From: Kaistia geumhonensis
GTDB lineage: Bacteria; Pseudomonadota; Alphaproteobacteria; Rhizobiales; Kaistiaceae
Assembly: GCF_030815145.1 (NCBI RefSeq)
Contig: NZ_JAUSWJ010000001.1
Span: 1-64,000 of the forward strand
Length of the DNA stretch: 64,000 nt
Direction: 5' to 3'
The position numbers were made by a program, and so were the translations under genes. Position 1 is the stretch's first letter; every line of letters starts with the position of its first letter. The notes under the pieces were generated by a model that saw nothing but the letters and a program-made list of their open reading frames with translations, had not been told where the DNA came from and ran no database searches. This document shows positions 30,858 through 40,945 of this stretch, in pieces.

Positions 30858-31524
30858 ACCGGTCTCGATCACCTCGCTTGCGCCCGAGGCGCGGCGGATG
30901 GCGCTCCGCATGGCGGAGGCGATTCTCTTCGCCAGCGCCGAGCCGCTGTCGGCGGCCGAGATCGGCGAGCGGCTTCCCGACGGCAGCGATGTGAAGGCGT
31001 TGCTGCGCGAGTTGCAGCTCGCCTATTCAGGCCGCGGGGTCAATCTCGTCGAGGTGGCAGGCAAGTGGATGTTCCGCACAGCTGGCGATCTCGCCTTCCT
31101 CCTGCAGAGCGAGGCCGAGGAACCGAAGAAGCTGTCGCGGGCGGCGCTCGAGACGATGGCGATCATCGCCTACCACCAGCCTGTGACCCGCGCCGAGATC
31201 GAGGAGATCCGCGGCGTCACGACGTCGAAGGGGACGCTCGACGTGCTCCTCGACACAGGCTGGGTGCGCATGCGCGGCCGCCGCCGCGTTCCCGGCCGGC
31301 CGATCACCTATGGCACGACCGAGGCTTTCCTCGTCCATTTCGGCCTCGAGGCGGTCGGCGACCTGCCGGGCCTCGAGGAACTTCGCGGCGCGGGTTTGCT
31401 CGACGGACGTATCCCGCCCGGCTTCACGGTTCCGGAACCGCGGGATTCGGCGGCGCTGACCGAGGACGAGGACCCTCTCGATCCCGCCGACCTGCTCCCC
31501 TCGGGACTCGGCGAGGACGGCTGA
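30850..31524 (+). CDS. scpB: Segregation and condensation protein B
   Basis: ScpB, 224 residues, the winged-helix partner of ScpA. Typical segments are RMAEAILFASAEPLSAAEIG, ETMAIIAYHQPVTRAEIEEI and GWVRMRGRRRVPGRPITYGT followed by FLVHFGLEAVGDLPGLEEL. The C-terminal 35 residues are an acidic low-complexity tail. Overlap with scpA implies stoichiometric, coupled expression. Confidence 0.95.
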   Translation: MVEPVSITSLAPEARRMALRMAEAILFASAEPLSAAEIGERLPDGSDVKALLRELQLAYSGRGVNLVEVAGKWMFRTAGDLAFLLQSEAEEPKKLSRAALETMAIIAYHQPVTRAEIEEIRGVTTSKGTLDVLLDTGWVRMRGRRRVPGRPITYGTTEAFLVHFGLEAVGDLPGLEELRGAGLLDGRIPPGFTVPEPRDSAALTEDEDPLDPADLLPSGLGEDG

Positions 31525-31581
31525 GCCGCTTCGCCCCGCAAAACGGTCGACCGGCGCCACGCTTCGGGATAAACGGCTCCC

Positions 31582-32700
31582 ATGAGCACGACAACGAGCA
31601 CGACGACGCAAACGCTCGAACGGACGGCCTGGGGACGGCGCGGCACGGCCGGCGTTGCCATCGCTTCCCGCCTCGGCTTCGAGGGCATCACGCATCACTA
31701 TGGCGGCGAGGCCTCGCTGCGCGGCATCGACCTCGAGGTTGAGCCCGGCGAGGTTGTGAGCCTGCTTGGGCGCTCCGGCTGCGGCAAGACGACCCTTCTG
31801 CGCGTGACCGCCGGGCTCGAGACGCCGACAGGCGGTCGATTGACGGTCAACGGCCGGGAAATCGCAGGACCCAAGGTCCAGATGCCGCCGGAAAAGCGCG
31901 GCATCGGCCTCATGTTCCAGGACTATGCGCTCTTCCCGCACATGACGATCCTCAGGAACGTAATCTACGGTCTCGCGTCGTTGCCCCGTGCCGAGGCGGA
32001 ACGGCAGGGCCATCTGGCGCTGGCGCGGGTCGGCCTGGACGGCTTCGCCGCCTCCTATCCCCATGAACTTTCGGGCGGCGAGCAGCAGCGCGTGGCGCTC
32101 GCCCGCGCCATCGCGCCGCGACCGGGCGTCCTTCTCATGGACGAGCCGTTTTCGGGCCTCGACAAGCGTCTGCGCGATCATGTGCGCGACGAGACGCTCG
32201 CCATCATCCGCGAGACGCGCGCGACCTGCATCATCGTTACCCATGACCCCGAGGAGGCGATGCGAATGAGCGACCGCATCGCGCTGATGCGCGCGGGTCG
32301 CCTGCTGCAGGTCGGCACGGCGCGCGATCTCTACGAGCGGCCCGTCGATCTCTACGCCGCCCGATTCTTCTCGGAAATGAACGAGTTCGACGGCGTCGTC
32401 CGCGATGGACGCGTCGAGACGCCGGCCGGAAGCGTCGCGGCGCGCGGCCGCGCGGACGGCACCGAAGTGACGGTCGGCATCCGTCCGCAGGGCGTTCGGC
32501 CGGGCGCCGAAGGCGTTCCCGGACGGGTGGTTGGCCACCGTTTCCTGGGCGAGGTCGATCTCTATGACGTGGCCGTCGGCGGCAGCGAGACGCCGGTCAA
32601 GGTTCGCAGCCGCGGCCCGCTGCCCTTCAAGCCGGGCGACACGGTTTTCCTGTCGCTCGAGGAGCGCGACGTTCTCGTGTTTGATAAGGCCTCACAATAG
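31582..32700 (+). CDS. ABC transporter ATP-binding protein (FbpC/PotA-like), orphan
   Basis: A 372-residue importer-type ATPase. After a Thr-rich leader (MSTTTSTTTQTLERT) come Walker A GRSGCGKTT, Q-loop MFQDYALFPHM, signature LSGGEQQRVALARAIA, Walker B LLMDEPFSGLD and switch IVTHDPEEAM. The last ~110 residues form a TOBE-like domain (VGIRPQGVRPGAEG and later). The GLMFQDYALFPH layout and the TOBE domain are closest in style to iron(III), spermidine or sulfate importers. No permease or binding protein is near, so the substrate is unknown. Confidence 0.88.
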   Translation: MSTTTSTTTQTLERTAWGRRGTAGVAIASRLGFEGITHHYGGEASLRGIDLEVEPGEVVSLLGRSGCGKTTLLRVTAGLETPTGGRLTVNGREIAGPKVQMPPEKRGIGLMFQDYALFPHMTILRNVIYGLASLPRAEAERQGHLALARVGLDGFAASYPHELSGGEQQRVALARAIAPRPGVLLMDEPFSGLDKRLRDHVRDETLAIIRETRATCIIVTHDPEEAMRMSDRIALMRAGRLLQVGTARDLYERPVDLYAARFFSEMNEFDGVVRDGRVETPAGSVAARGRADGTEVTVGIRPQGVRPGAEGVPGRVVGHRFLGEVDLYDVAVGGSETPVKVRSRGPLPFKPGDTVFLSLEERDVLVFDKASQ

Positions 32701-32800
32701 CCCTACATGCGGGTTAGCGCTCGGGTCATGTTGCGGCGGGCAAACGTGTCTGCGATAGTCCAGACCGGCCGCGCCGCAGGAGGCGCATCGGAGAGGTTAC

Positions 32801-33031
32801 ATGGGTTCGTTTAGCATCTGGCACTGGCTGATCGTGCTGGTGATCGTGCTGCTGCTGTTCGGCAAGGGCAAGATTTCCGACGTCATGGGCGATGTCGCCA
32901 AGGGCGTGAAGAGCTTCAAGAAGGGTCTCTCCGACGAGGACGAGACGGCTTCGCGTCCGGGGAGCAGCATCGATCACAAGTCGGCCGAGGTGGTGACGCC
33001 GACGACCGACGAGAAGACGCGCACCAGCTAA
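32801..33031 (+). CDS. tatA: Twin-arginine translocase subunit TatA
   Basis: TatA, 76 residues. A single N-terminal membrane helix ([19 protein letters not shown]) is followed by the amphipathic helix [20 protein letters not shown] and a polar tail. The hinge reads FGKGKI, where many TatA proteins have FGxxKL/KI. TatA forms the pore-like assembly that lets folded proteins cross the inner membrane. tatB follows after 81 bases. Confidence 0.96.
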   Translation: MGSFSIWHWLIVLVIVLLLFGKGKISDVMGDVAKGVKSFKKGLSDEDETASRPGSSIDHKSAEVVTPTTDEKTRTS

Positions 33032-33112
33032 CCTCCGCGGAGGTCGCATCCATGCGGGAGCCGCCACGTCGTTGACGGGCGCCTTCCGCCGTGTCGGCAG
33101 GCTTGGCAATCG

Positions 33113-34033
33113 ATGTTCGATATTGGCTGGAGCGAGATCCTCGTGATCGCCGTCGTGGCGATCGTGGTCGTCGGTCCCAAGGATCTCCCGCCGATGCTTC
33201 GCGCGGCGGGGCGCATGATGGCGAAGGTGCGCCGTACGGCAGGCGAGTTCCAGTCGCAGTTCAACGAGGCCCTGCGCGAGGCCGAACTGGACGGAGTCAA
33301 GGACTCGATCAACGAGCTTCGCGGCCTCAACCCACTCAACGAGATCAAGAAGAGCCTCGATCCGGTTACGGCGGCACTCGCCAAGCCGGAGCCGGCGGCG
33401 CGACCTGCGCCTGAGCCGGTTCCCCCGCCTGCCACCCAGCTCGCGCAGCCGATGTCGGACGATGACCTGATGCCGGCTCCAGATCCGATGCCCGTCGACC
33501 GCGCTCCGATTCCGGCTGCGCCCAAGACGGCGGTCGCGCCGGAGATCGCTGCGGTTGGGCCGGAGACCACGGCAGTCGCGGCGGGTGCCACGGCAACGGC
33601 GCCGGGGACCTCTGAGTCCGAGAAGCCTGCCGAGGCGCCGAAACCGGCTCGCAAGCGGGCGTCGCCGAAAGTTGTCGCCGACGTCGTGGACGCTGAGGCA
33701 GCCGCTCCGAAGCCGCGCGCGAGCCGGGCGAAGAAGCCCGCTGGCGATGCCGTGAGCCTCGCGGATGCGCCCAGCGAAACGACGCCTGCGCCGCGGAAGG
33801 CTGCGACGCCGCGTGCCCGCAAGACGATGACGGACGGGGCTGCAGCAATAGCTGCTCCGGCAACTGTCTCGTCGACGCCCGACCCTGCCGCGCCTGAATT
33901 GCCGCTGACGACCGCCGCGCTGGCGCCGGCCCTTCCGCAGGCGGTCGAGCCGCCCCGCCCGATCTCCACGGAGCCCGCTGCGGCCGAGCCGGTCCCCACC
34001 GCTCTTCCGCCGGCCGAAGAGCGTAGCCGATGA
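33113..34033 (+). CDS. tatB: Twin-arginine translocase subunit TatB with long tail
   Basis: TatB, 306 residues, longer than the ~170-200 usual in enterobacteria. The N terminus is canonical: MFDIGWSEILVIAVVAIVVV, then GPKDLPPMLRAAGRMMAKVR. After residue ~85 it is an Ala/Pro/Glu-rich, probably disordered tail of about 220 residues. TatB with TatC receives twin-arginine signal peptides. It ends in an ATGA overlap with tatC. Confidence 0.95.
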   Translation: MFDIGWSEILVIAVVAIVVVGPKDLPPMLRAAGRMMAKVRRTAGEFQSQFNEALREAELDGVKDSINELRGLNPLNEIKKSLDPVTAALAKPEPAARPAPEPVPPPATQLAQPMSDDDLMPAPDPMPVDRAPIPAAPKTAVAPEIAAVGPETTAVAAGATATAPGTSESEKPAEAPKPARKRASPKVVADVVDAEAAAPKPRASRAKKPAGDAVSLADAPSETTPAPRKAATPRARKTMTDGAAAIAAPATVSSTPDPAAPELPLTTAALAPALPQAVEPPRPISTEPAAAEPVPTALPPAEERSR

Positions 34034-34860
34034 CCGAGAAGTCGACACCGGAAGACGAGATCGAAGCGAGCCGCATGCCGCTGATCGATCATCTGATCGA
34101 GCTGCGGCAACGGCTCATCTGGGCGATCGGCGCGATCCTCGTCGCCTTCCTGGTCTGCTTCTATTTCGCCGGGACGATCTACAACATCCTCGTCATCCCT
34201 TATGAGTGGGCGGTGGGTCCGGCGCAGGACGTGAAGCTCATCTACACGGCGCCGCAGGAATATTTCCTGACCCAGATGAAGCTGGCGCTGTTCGGCGCCG
34301 TGTTCATCGCCTTCCCGGTCATCGCCATCCAGATCTACAAGTTCGCGGCGCCCGGCCTCTACAAGCACGAGCGGCACGCCTTCATTCCCTATCTCATCGC
34401 GACGCCGGTTCTGTTCTGCATCGGCGCGGCGCTGGTCTATTTCCTGATCCTGCCGCTGGCGCTCCACTTCTTCCTGTCGTTCCAGCAGACGGGCGGAGAA
34501 GGCAAGGCGTCGATCGAGGCGCTGTTCAAGGTCAACGAGTATCTCGGCCTGATCATGACGCTGATCCTGGCCTTCGGGACGGTGTTCCAGCTTCCGGTCG
34601 TCCTGACGCTGCTCGGGCGCGCCGGCATCGTCACCAGCGAGATGCTGAAGACGAAGCGCCGCTACGCGATCGTCATCGCCTTCGTGATCGCGGCCGTGCT
34701 CACGCCGCCGGACATGATCAGCCAGATCTCGCTCGCCGTTCCCGCGATCCTTCTCTACGAGCTGTCGATCGTCTCGGTGCGCATGGTCGAGAAGCAGAGG
34801 CGCGAGGCTGCCGCCAAGGAGGCAGCCAAGGAAGCCGCAGAGGAGGCCGCGGAGGGTTGA
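34030..34860 (+). CDS. tatC: Twin-arginine translocase subunit TatC
   Basis: TatC, 276 residues with about six membrane helices. Family marks are MPLIDHLIELRQRLIWAIGA at the N terminus, the YTAPQEYFLTQMKLALFGA segment, and FAAPGLYKHERHAFIPYL. TatC is the receptor for the SRRxFLK motif. A Tat substrate, the L,D-transpeptidase at 52240, is encoded in the same window. The C-terminal tail is a Lys/Glu/Ala helix. serS, often next in related genomes by my recollection, is absent; parC follows. Confidence 0.96.
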   Translation: MTEKSTPEDEIEASRMPLIDHLIELRQRLIWAIGAILVAFLVCFYFAGTIYNILVIPYEWAVGPAQDVKLIYTAPQEYFLTQMKLALFGAVFIAFPVIAIQIYKFAAPGLYKHERHAFIPYLIATPVLFCIGAALVYFLILPLALHFFLSFQQTGGEGKASIEALFKVNEYLGLIMTLILAFGTVFQLPVVLTLLGRAGIVTSEMLKTKRRYAIVIAFVIAAVLTPPDMISQISLAVPAILLYELSIVSVRMVEKQRREAAAKEAAKEAAEEAAEG

Positions 34861-34990
34861 CCGCTTTAGCGGCTGCCCCCTGTCGGCGCGCAAGGTCCGC
34901 AGACGTCGAGACACCTTAAGGTTGATCCGACGATTGGCGGAGGCCTGCCTGCCTTGAATTGGTGGCCTTTGCGGGGTAGTCGGGCAGGTC

Positions 34991-37246
34991 ATGGGTAAAG
35001 CGCTGATTCCGCCCGGCGGCGGCGACATCGAGGGCATCAATCTGCGAGAGGCGCTCGAGCAGCGCTACCTCGCCTATGCGCTCTCGACCATCATGCACCG
35101 CGCGCTGCCGGATGCGCGGGACGGTCTGAAGCCCGTTCATCGCCGCATCCTCTATGCAATGCGGCAGCTGCGGCTCGATCCCGACGCCGGATTCAAGAAG
35201 TCCGCCCGCGTCGTCGGCGACGTCATTGGTAAATATCATCCGCATGGCGACCAGTCCGTCTATGACGCACTGGTGCGACTCGCCCAGGACTTTGCGGTCC
35301 GCTTCCCGCTGGTCGACGGACAGGGCAATTTCGGCAATGTCGACGGCGATAGCGCCGCGGCGATGCGCTATACCGAAACGCGGATGACCGAGGTCGCCGC
35401 CCTCCTGCTGGAGGGTATTGACGAGAACGCCGTCGATTTCCGCGAAACCTATGACGGCGAGGACCGCGAGCCTGTCGTCCTGCCGGGCAACTTTCCCAAT
35501 CTCCTCGCCAACGGGTCCTCCGGGATCGCGGTCGGCATGGCGACGTCGATCCCGCCTCACAACGTGGCCGAGCTCTGCGATGCCGCGCTGGCGCTGATCG
35601 AGAAGCCCGATGCTGGCATCGAGGAGCTTCTCCAGCATGTGAAGGGCCCGGATTTCCCGACTGGCGGCATCATCGTCGACGGGCCGGCTTCGATCGCCGA
35701 CGCCTACCGGACCGGCCGCGGCGGCTTCCGCGTGCGCGCCCGCTGGCATATCGAGGACCAGGGCCGCGGCACCTATCTCATCGTCGTCACGGAGATTCCT
35801 TATCAGGTGCAGAAGTCGCGCCTGATCGAGAAGCTGGCCGAACTGGTTCAGAACAAGCGCGTGCCGCTGCTCGTCGATGTGCGCGACGAATCCGCCGAGG
35901 ACATCCGCGTCGTCCTCGAGCCGCGTGCCCGGACGGTCGACGCGGCGCTGCTGATGGAATCGCTGTTCAAGCTCAGCGACCTCGAGAGCCGCATCTCGCT
36001 CAACATGAATGTCCTGTCGAAGGGCATCGTGCCGAAGGTCATGAGCCTTTCGGAGGTGCTGCGCGAGTGGCTGGACCACCGCCGCGAGGTGCTGCTGCGG
36101 CGCTCCGCCTTCCGCGCCGATCAGATCCGCAAGCGCCTCGAGGTGCTCGGCGGCTATATCATCGCCTTCCTCAATCTCGACGAGGTGATCCGGATCATCC
36201 GCGAGGAGGACGAGCCGAAGGTCGAGCTGATGCGCACCTTCGAGCTGACGGACGTGCAGGCCGAGGCAATCCTCAACATGCGACTGCGCTCGCTGCGCAA
36301 GCTCGAGGAGATGGAACTGCGCCGCGAGCACGCGGGTCTGACGAAGGAGCTTGCGGATATCGAGGCGCTGATGGCGTCCGAGCGCAAGCAGTGGAAGACC
36401 ATTGCCTGGCAGATCGGCGAAATCCGCAAGACCTTCGGTCCCGAGACGCCGCTCGGCAAGCGGCGCACGACCTTCGCCGACGCGCCTGTCCACGATGTCG
36501 AGGATATCCAGCAGGCGATGATCGAGCGCGAGCCGATCACGGTCGTCGTTTCGGAAAAAGGCTGGATCCGGGCGCTCAAGGGCCATGTCGCCGATCTTTC
36601 GACGCTGACCTTCAAGACCGACGACGCCCTTCGCTTCGCGCTGCATGCCGAGACGACGGACAAGATCCTCGTCTTCTCGACCGGCGGCCGCTTCTACACG
36701 CTCGGCGCCGACAAGCTTCCGGGCGGTCGCGGCCATGGCGAGCCGATCCGCCTGATGGTCGACATGGACAACGAGCAGGACATCGTCGCCGTCTTTGTTC
36801 ACAAGCCCGGCCGCAAGCTGCTCGTCGCCTCGACGGAAGGCTACGGTTTCGTCGTTGCCGAGACGGAGGTTGTCGCCAATACCCGCAAGGGCAAGCAGGT
36901 GCTGAATGTCGAGGGGACGGTCGAGGCCGGCTTCTGCGTCGATGCCAGCGGCGACATGGTCGCGATCATCGGCCGCAACCGCAAGTTCCTCGCCTTCCCG
37001 ATGGAGCAGATTCCGGAGATGGGACGCGGCAAGGGCGTCCGGCTGCAGCGCTATCGCGACGGCGGACCCTCGGATATCCGCAGCTTCTCGCGCGAGAAGG
37101 GCCTGACCTGGCAGGATTCCTCGGGACGCTCCTACACGCGCAGCATGGAGGAGCTGAAGGATTTCATCGCCGATCGCGGCCAGGCAGGCCGCCTGCCGCC
37201 GGACCGCTTCCCGAAGACCAACAGCTTCGGAACGCCGGCTCTCTGA
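34991..37246 (+). CDS. parC: DNA topoisomerase IV subunit A
   Basis: ParC, 751 residues. The breakage-reunion domain shows [20 protein letters not shown], the quinolone-region-like [20 protein letters not shown], and the catalytic Tyr in [12 protein letters not shown]. The C-terminal part has beta-pinwheel repeats of the ParC kind (for example [20 protein letters not shown]). It lacks the GyrA-box-like continuation, and the tail is short, consistent with ParC rather than GyrA. The enzyme separates linked daughter chromosomes. The next gene starts directly after its stop. Confidence 0.94.
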   Translation: MGKALIPPGGGDIEGINLREALEQRYLAYALSTIMHRALPDARDGLKPVHRRILYAMRQLRLDPDAGFKKSARVVGDVIGKYHPHGDQSVYDALVRLAQDFAVRFPLVDGQGNFGNVDGDSAAAMRYTETRMTEVAALLLEGIDENAVDFRETYDGEDREPVVLPGNFPNLLANGSSGIAVGMATSIPPHNVAELCDAALALIEKPDAGIEELLQHVKGPDFPTGGIIVDGPASIADAYRTGRGGFRVRARWHIEDQGRGTYLIVVTEIPYQVQKSRLIEKLAELVQNKRVPLLVDVRDESAEDIRVVLEPRARTVDAALLMESLFKLSDLESRISLNMNVLSKGIVPKVMSLSEVLREWLDHRREVLLRRSAFRADQIRKRLEVLGGYIIAFLNLDEVIRIIREEDEPKVELMRTFELTDVQAEAILNMRLRSLRKLEEMELRREHAGLTKELADIEALMASERKQWKTIAWQIGEIRKTFGPETPLGKRRTTFADAPVHDVEDIQQAMIEREPITVVVSEKGWIRALKGHVADLSTLTFKTDDALRFALHAETTDKILVFSTGGRFYTLGADKLPGGRGHGEPIRLMVDMDNEQDIVAVFVHKPGRKLLVASTEGYGFVVAETEVVANTRKGKQVLNVEGTVEAGFCVDASGDMVAIIGRNRKFLAFPMEQIPEMGRGKGVRLQRYRDGGPSDIRSFSREKGLTWQDSSGRSYTRSMEELKDFIADRGQAGRLPPDRFPKTNSFGTPAL

Positions 37247-39427
37247 ATGAGCGCGACCTCAGACGACAGGGTGCGACCGCAGCGGCCCGGGCGGGACGGC
37301 CGCATCGGCAGCCTGCTGCGTATGGCGCTGTCGGAAGGCGGCATCCGTCTCGGCCTTCGCCATCCGCCGCGCTTCGCGCTCTATCGCATCCTCGGCAACG
37401 ACCTGCCGCCGCGCCACAGCGCGGGGCAGACGCTGACCAATGTCCGGTTCATTCTCGATCATGAGCCGGAGTTCGCGAACTGCACCAAGCACTGGGTGCT
37501 GAACCGGATCACCGATCCCGCCGTCGAGGCCGATCTCGTCGCGCTGCTCACCGAGCGCGGGCAGGATTTCTTCCGCATCCCCTTCGAGCCGGATGCCTAT
37601 GCGGGCTGCGGCTGGGATGTCGGCGCGCTTCGCGACGAGGATTTTCTCGCCGCGCTCGGTGAGGACGAGGGCGAGCACAACTGGCGCATCGCCTACCGCC
37701 TGCGGCTCGCCAAGAATCTCTATGCCATGAACAACAACGGCGCCCGCAACGCCGCGCTCGATCGTGGCCGGGCGATCGCCGACGTGGTGCTGCCCTTCGA
37801 CGGGAACATCTTCCTCACCGAGGACGTGTTCGCCGAGCTGGCACAGGCGGTCCGGCGCGATCCGCGGCTGCGCTATCTGGTCGTCCCCATGGTCCGGATC
37901 GGCGATCAGCCCGAGCGGCTCCTCGGCGAAGGAATCCCGCACGACGCGACGGAGGAGCCGCAGATCGGGCTGCACAGACTGGCGCTCGGCCGGTTCGACG
38001 ATCGCCTCGGCTACGGTCTGAGGCCGAAGGTCGATCTGCTGACCCGCCTCAAGGTCGACCATCCGGCCGTGATGGGACCGATCGACCGCTGGGATCTGGA
38101 CGAGATCGCCGCGCCCGCCGACGCGTCGCGGCATCTGGTCGTCGGCCGCGTCGCTCGCCTTCCCTCCGGAACAGCCGGACTTGAGGTCGGGGAGGGCGCG
38201 CGCGTTGACCGCTGGCGCGCCCGCAATGCAGGCATCATCGACAAGCTCGACGGCCTCGACCGGGCGCTGATCGCTGCGCGCCACAGCGAGGGACCGATCC
38301 TCTTCGACGCGGAAGCGATCGAGCGCGTCGCGGCGGGAGAACCGGGAACCGTTGCAGGGGCTCTCAAGGCTGCCATCGTGGCGGCGGCCGAGGCCGCGAT
38401 GGTCGCCGGCACCATGTCCGTTCTGGACAAGACCGCCATCGCGCAGAGCGGCGATCCGCACGACTACCACTCGCGGGCACCCTATTCCTGGCCCGATCCG
38501 GCCAAGACGGACGGAAGACCCTATCTCTACCGCGACGGCGAGCGCGTCGCGGAGGCGCAGTCCGGCCATCCGGCGATCGAGGCTTTCGATCGCGATCGCC
38601 TCCGCCACATGTTCGCGGGCACCGTCAGCGCCGCGCTCGCCGGCGCGGTGACGGGACTGCCGCTCTATTCCGACTTCGCGGCTGCTTTCGTCCGGCGCTG
38701 GTTCCTCGACCCGGCGACCGCGATGAACCCGCATTTCGCCTATGCGCAGGTGCGGCCCGGGCATGACGGTGACCGGGGGCAGGGGGCGGGGCTCATCGAA
38801 TGGCGTCGCGTCGGCGCGCTGCTGGATGCCATTCGACTGCTCGCAGCCTCGGGCCATCTTTCAGCCGGCGAGATCGCAGCGCTGCGGACCTGGTTCGGTG
38901 CCTTTGCCGACTGGATGCGATCGAGCCCGCAGGGGCGGGAGGCGCGCGTCTCGCGCAACAATATCGGCACCTATTATGATACCGAGATGCTCGCGATATC
39001 GCTGTTTATCGGCGATTTCGACGAGACCGTCCGATGCTTTCGCCGTCTTTCGGTCCGCGCGAATGCGCAGTTCGCCCGTGATGGCGCACAGCCGCTTGAG
39101 GAACGGCGGACGCTGCCGCTTCACTACACCGCCTTCAACCTGCTCGGCTGGGCCGAAGCGGAAGCAATCGCCCGCCGGCTCGGGCTCGAAGCGCAGCTGG
39201 CCTGCGAAGATCGGCGACGGGCAGCGGTCGATGGCGCGGTCGCGGGCATGGCGTTGGCCGATGCCAAGGTCGACCCGAATCTGCTCAGAATCCTGGCGGT
39301 GCTGAGGGCGGTCGATCGCTGGGAAACGCTGGCTGAGCGGGCGAGCATCCTCATCGCCACGGACGATTTCCTGCCGTTCTGGGCGCTGATCGATCCCCGA
39401 ATCCTCGGTGCTGCCGAGGGCGAATAG
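37247..39427 (+). CDS. Fusion protein: glycosyltransferase-like domain plus alginate-lyase-like domain
   Basis: A 726-residue protein with no signal peptide. Residues ~40-330 hold RILGNDLPPRHSAGQTL, CTKHWVLNRI, then NNNGARNAALDRGR and VVLPFDGNIFLTED, a layout like GT-A glycosyltransferases (donor site and an acidic motif). Residues ~390-680 match the alginate-lyase family (PF05426) pattern: GDPHDYHSRAPYSWPDPAK (H405, Y407), MNPHFAYAQVRPG, SRNNIGTYYDTEML (N571-Y577) and LPLHYTAFNLLGW. In the family members I know the third motif reads NNHGTWYD, so a His is Ile here. The gene begins immediately after parC. Domain names are inference from motif patterns; function is unknown. Confidence 0.7.
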   Translation: MSATSDDRVRPQRPGRDGRIGSLLRMALSEGGIRLGLRHPPRFALYRILGNDLPPRHSAGQTLTNVRFILDHEPEFANCTKHWVLNRITDPAVEADLVALLTERGQDFFRIPFEPDAYAGCGWDVGALRDEDFLAALGEDEGEHNWRIAYRLRLAKNLYAMNNNGARNAALDRGRAIADVVLPFDGNIFLTEDVFAELAQAVRRDPRLRYLVVPMVRIGDQPERLLGEGIPHDATEEPQIGLHRLALGRFDDRLGYGLRPKVDLLTRLKVDHPAVMGPIDRWDLDEIAAPADASRHLVVGRVARLPSGTAGLEVGEGARVDRWRARNAGIIDKLDGLDRALIAARHSEGPILFDAEAIERVAAGEPGTVAGALKAAIVAAAEAAMVAGTMSVLDKTAIAQSGDPHDYHSRAPYSWPDPAKTDGRPYLYRDGERVAEAQSGHPAIEAFDRDRLRHMFAGTVSAALAGAVTGLPLYSDFAAAFVRRWFLDPATAMNPHFAYAQVRPGHDGDRGQGAGLIEWRRVGALLDAIRLLAASGHLSAGEIAALRTWFGAFADWMRSSPQGREARVSRNNIGTYYDTEMLAISLFIGDFDETVRCFRRLSVRANAQFARDGAQPLEERRTLPLHYTAFNLLGWAEAEAIARRLGLEAQLACEDRRRAAVDGAVAGMALADAKVDPNLLRILAVLRAVDRWETLAERASILIATDDFLPFWALIDPRILGAAEGE

Positions 39428-39435
39428 GGCTTGTT

Positions 39436-40188
39436 TCAGGCCGGCGGCGCGGCCTCCCATCCCTGCGCGCCGAGATGCTCCTGCGGCTGGTAGCGGGCCT
39501 TGTAGGCCATCTTGCGCGAGCCGGCGACCCAATAGCCGAGATAGACGTAAGGCAGGCCCATCTTCCGGGCGCGGGCGATGTGGTCGAGGATCATGAAGCT
39601 GCCGAGCGACCGCTCGGCATAGCTCGGCTCGTAGAACGAATAGACCATCGACAGGCCGTCGGAGAGGATGTCGGTCAGCGCCGTGCCGATCAGCGCGCCG
39701 TCGCCGCGGCCGGTCAGGGCGCTGTCCGGGCCGCGGAACCGATACTCCACCAGCATCGTCTCGACATGGGTGTCCTCGACCATCATCGCGTAGTCGAGCA
39801 TGGTCATGTCGGCCATGCCGCCCTCGGAGTGGCGCGCGTCGAGATAGTCGCGAAAGAGCGAATACTGCTCCGAGGTCGGGGCCGGCTCGACGCGGCTGCC
39901 GACGAGGTCGCGATTGCGCTCGACCACCCGGCGGAAGCCGCGGCCGGGGACGAAGCGATCGACGGGGACACGCACCGACACGCAGGCCTTGCAGCTTTCG
40001 CAGGCCGGGCGATAGGCGATGTTCTGGCTGCGCCGGAAGCCGCCCTGGGTGAGGATTTCGTTGAGCGCCGAAGCCCGGGCACCGACGAGATGCGTGAATA
40101 CCTTTCGCTCCATCTGCCCATGCAGATAGGGGCAGGGCGAGGGCGCCGTCAGGAAGAACTGGGGCGTTTCTGTCTGGTGATGCGTCAT
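39436..40188 (-). CDS. bpt: Aspartate/glutamate leucyltransferase (N-end rule pathway)
   Basis: Bpt, 250 residues, moves Leu from Leu-tRNA onto proteins beginning with Asp or Glu, marking them for ClpAP through ClpS. Diagnostic segments are [39 protein letters not shown] with the Cys cluster, and [20 protein letters not shown] near the end. It converges with the fusion gene (8 bases between stops) and lies 80 bases downstream of the RDD gene on the same strand. Confidence 0.95.
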   Translation of the reverse strand: MTHHQTETPQFFLTAPSPCPYLHGQMERKVFTHLVGARASALNEILTQGGFRRSQNIAYRPACESCKACVSVRVPVDRFVPGRGFRRVVERNRDLVGSRVEPAPTSEQYSLFRDYLDARHSEGGMADMTMLDYAMMVEDTHVETMLVEYRFRGPDSALTGRGDGALIGTALTDILSDGLSMVYSFYEPSYAERSLGSFMILDHIARARKMGLPYVYLGYWVAGSRKMAYKARYQPQEHLGAQGWEAAPPA

Positions 40189-40268
40189 CAGCCGCCATGC
40201 CGGGCAATGGGCCCATCGCGCCGACGATAATACGCCGGCACGATCTCCCGGAAGAGCAAATCAGAAGG

Positions 40269-40775
40269 TCAGCGGCCGGTCGCCTGGAGAGGCGCGCGGT
40301 TGAGGACGACGGCGCCGATCAGCATGTCGTGCAGAAGGCGCTTGCGGTTGGAAAAGAGGGCGATCAACAGGATGAACGGCGTCAGCAGCGAGATCGACGC
40401 CCAGTAGAGGATGACATGGATCCCGGCGAGTATCGGCCCGATCCGGCTGCCGTCGGAGGCGCGAATCGTAAGCCCCATCAGGCGCATGCCGGGCGTCGCC
40501 GCCTTCGGCCCGCCAAGCGTCAGCGCCACATACAGCACGCCGACGATGGCGAAGAGCGGCAGCGCGAAAAGGAACCAGCCGACGCCGAACGTGACGAGTC
40601 CGAGGGCGACCACCACCAGGGCGGCGATGACATCGAAAACACCGATCAGCACCACGTCGACGATGAACGCAAGCATCCGCCGCCCGAGAACGCCCGCATA
40701 AAGTTCGGGCTCGCGCGCCGGATCATAGAATTCGCCGGCTACATAGAAGTCCGGCTCAGAAATCGCCATCGTCAA
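40269..40775 (-). CDS. RDD family membrane protein
   Basis: A 168-residue protein with about three to four membrane helices. The RDD signature is split as GRRMLAFIVDVVLIGVFDVI (Arg and Asp near the first helix) and GMRLMGLTIRASDG in the middle. RDD proteins include ion exchangers and proteins of unknown role, so no function is assigned. It precedes bpt on the - strand and is divergent from the glycosyltransferase gene across 170 bases. Confidence 0.88.
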   Translation of the reverse strand: MTMAISEPDFYVAGEFYDPAREPELYAGVLGRRMLAFIVDVVLIGVFDVIAALVVVALGLVTFGVGWFLFALPLFAIVGVLYVALTLGGPKAATPGMRLMGLTIRASDGSRIGPILAGIHVILYWASISLLTPFILLIALFSNRKRLLHDMLIGAVVLNRAPLQATGR

Positions 40776-40945
40776 CTACTCCCGTCTACTACCGCAGCTT
40801 GCATCGTATCATCCACTGATGCTAGATCGCCCGATGGTCCGAGACCACCGAAGTTTAACGTCGCGGCCGTCCACCACACACGCCAAAGCGCAATCCCGGC
40901 CGCGTTGTCGGGGTCGTTTCGACAAGCCACGAATGATGCTCCCGT

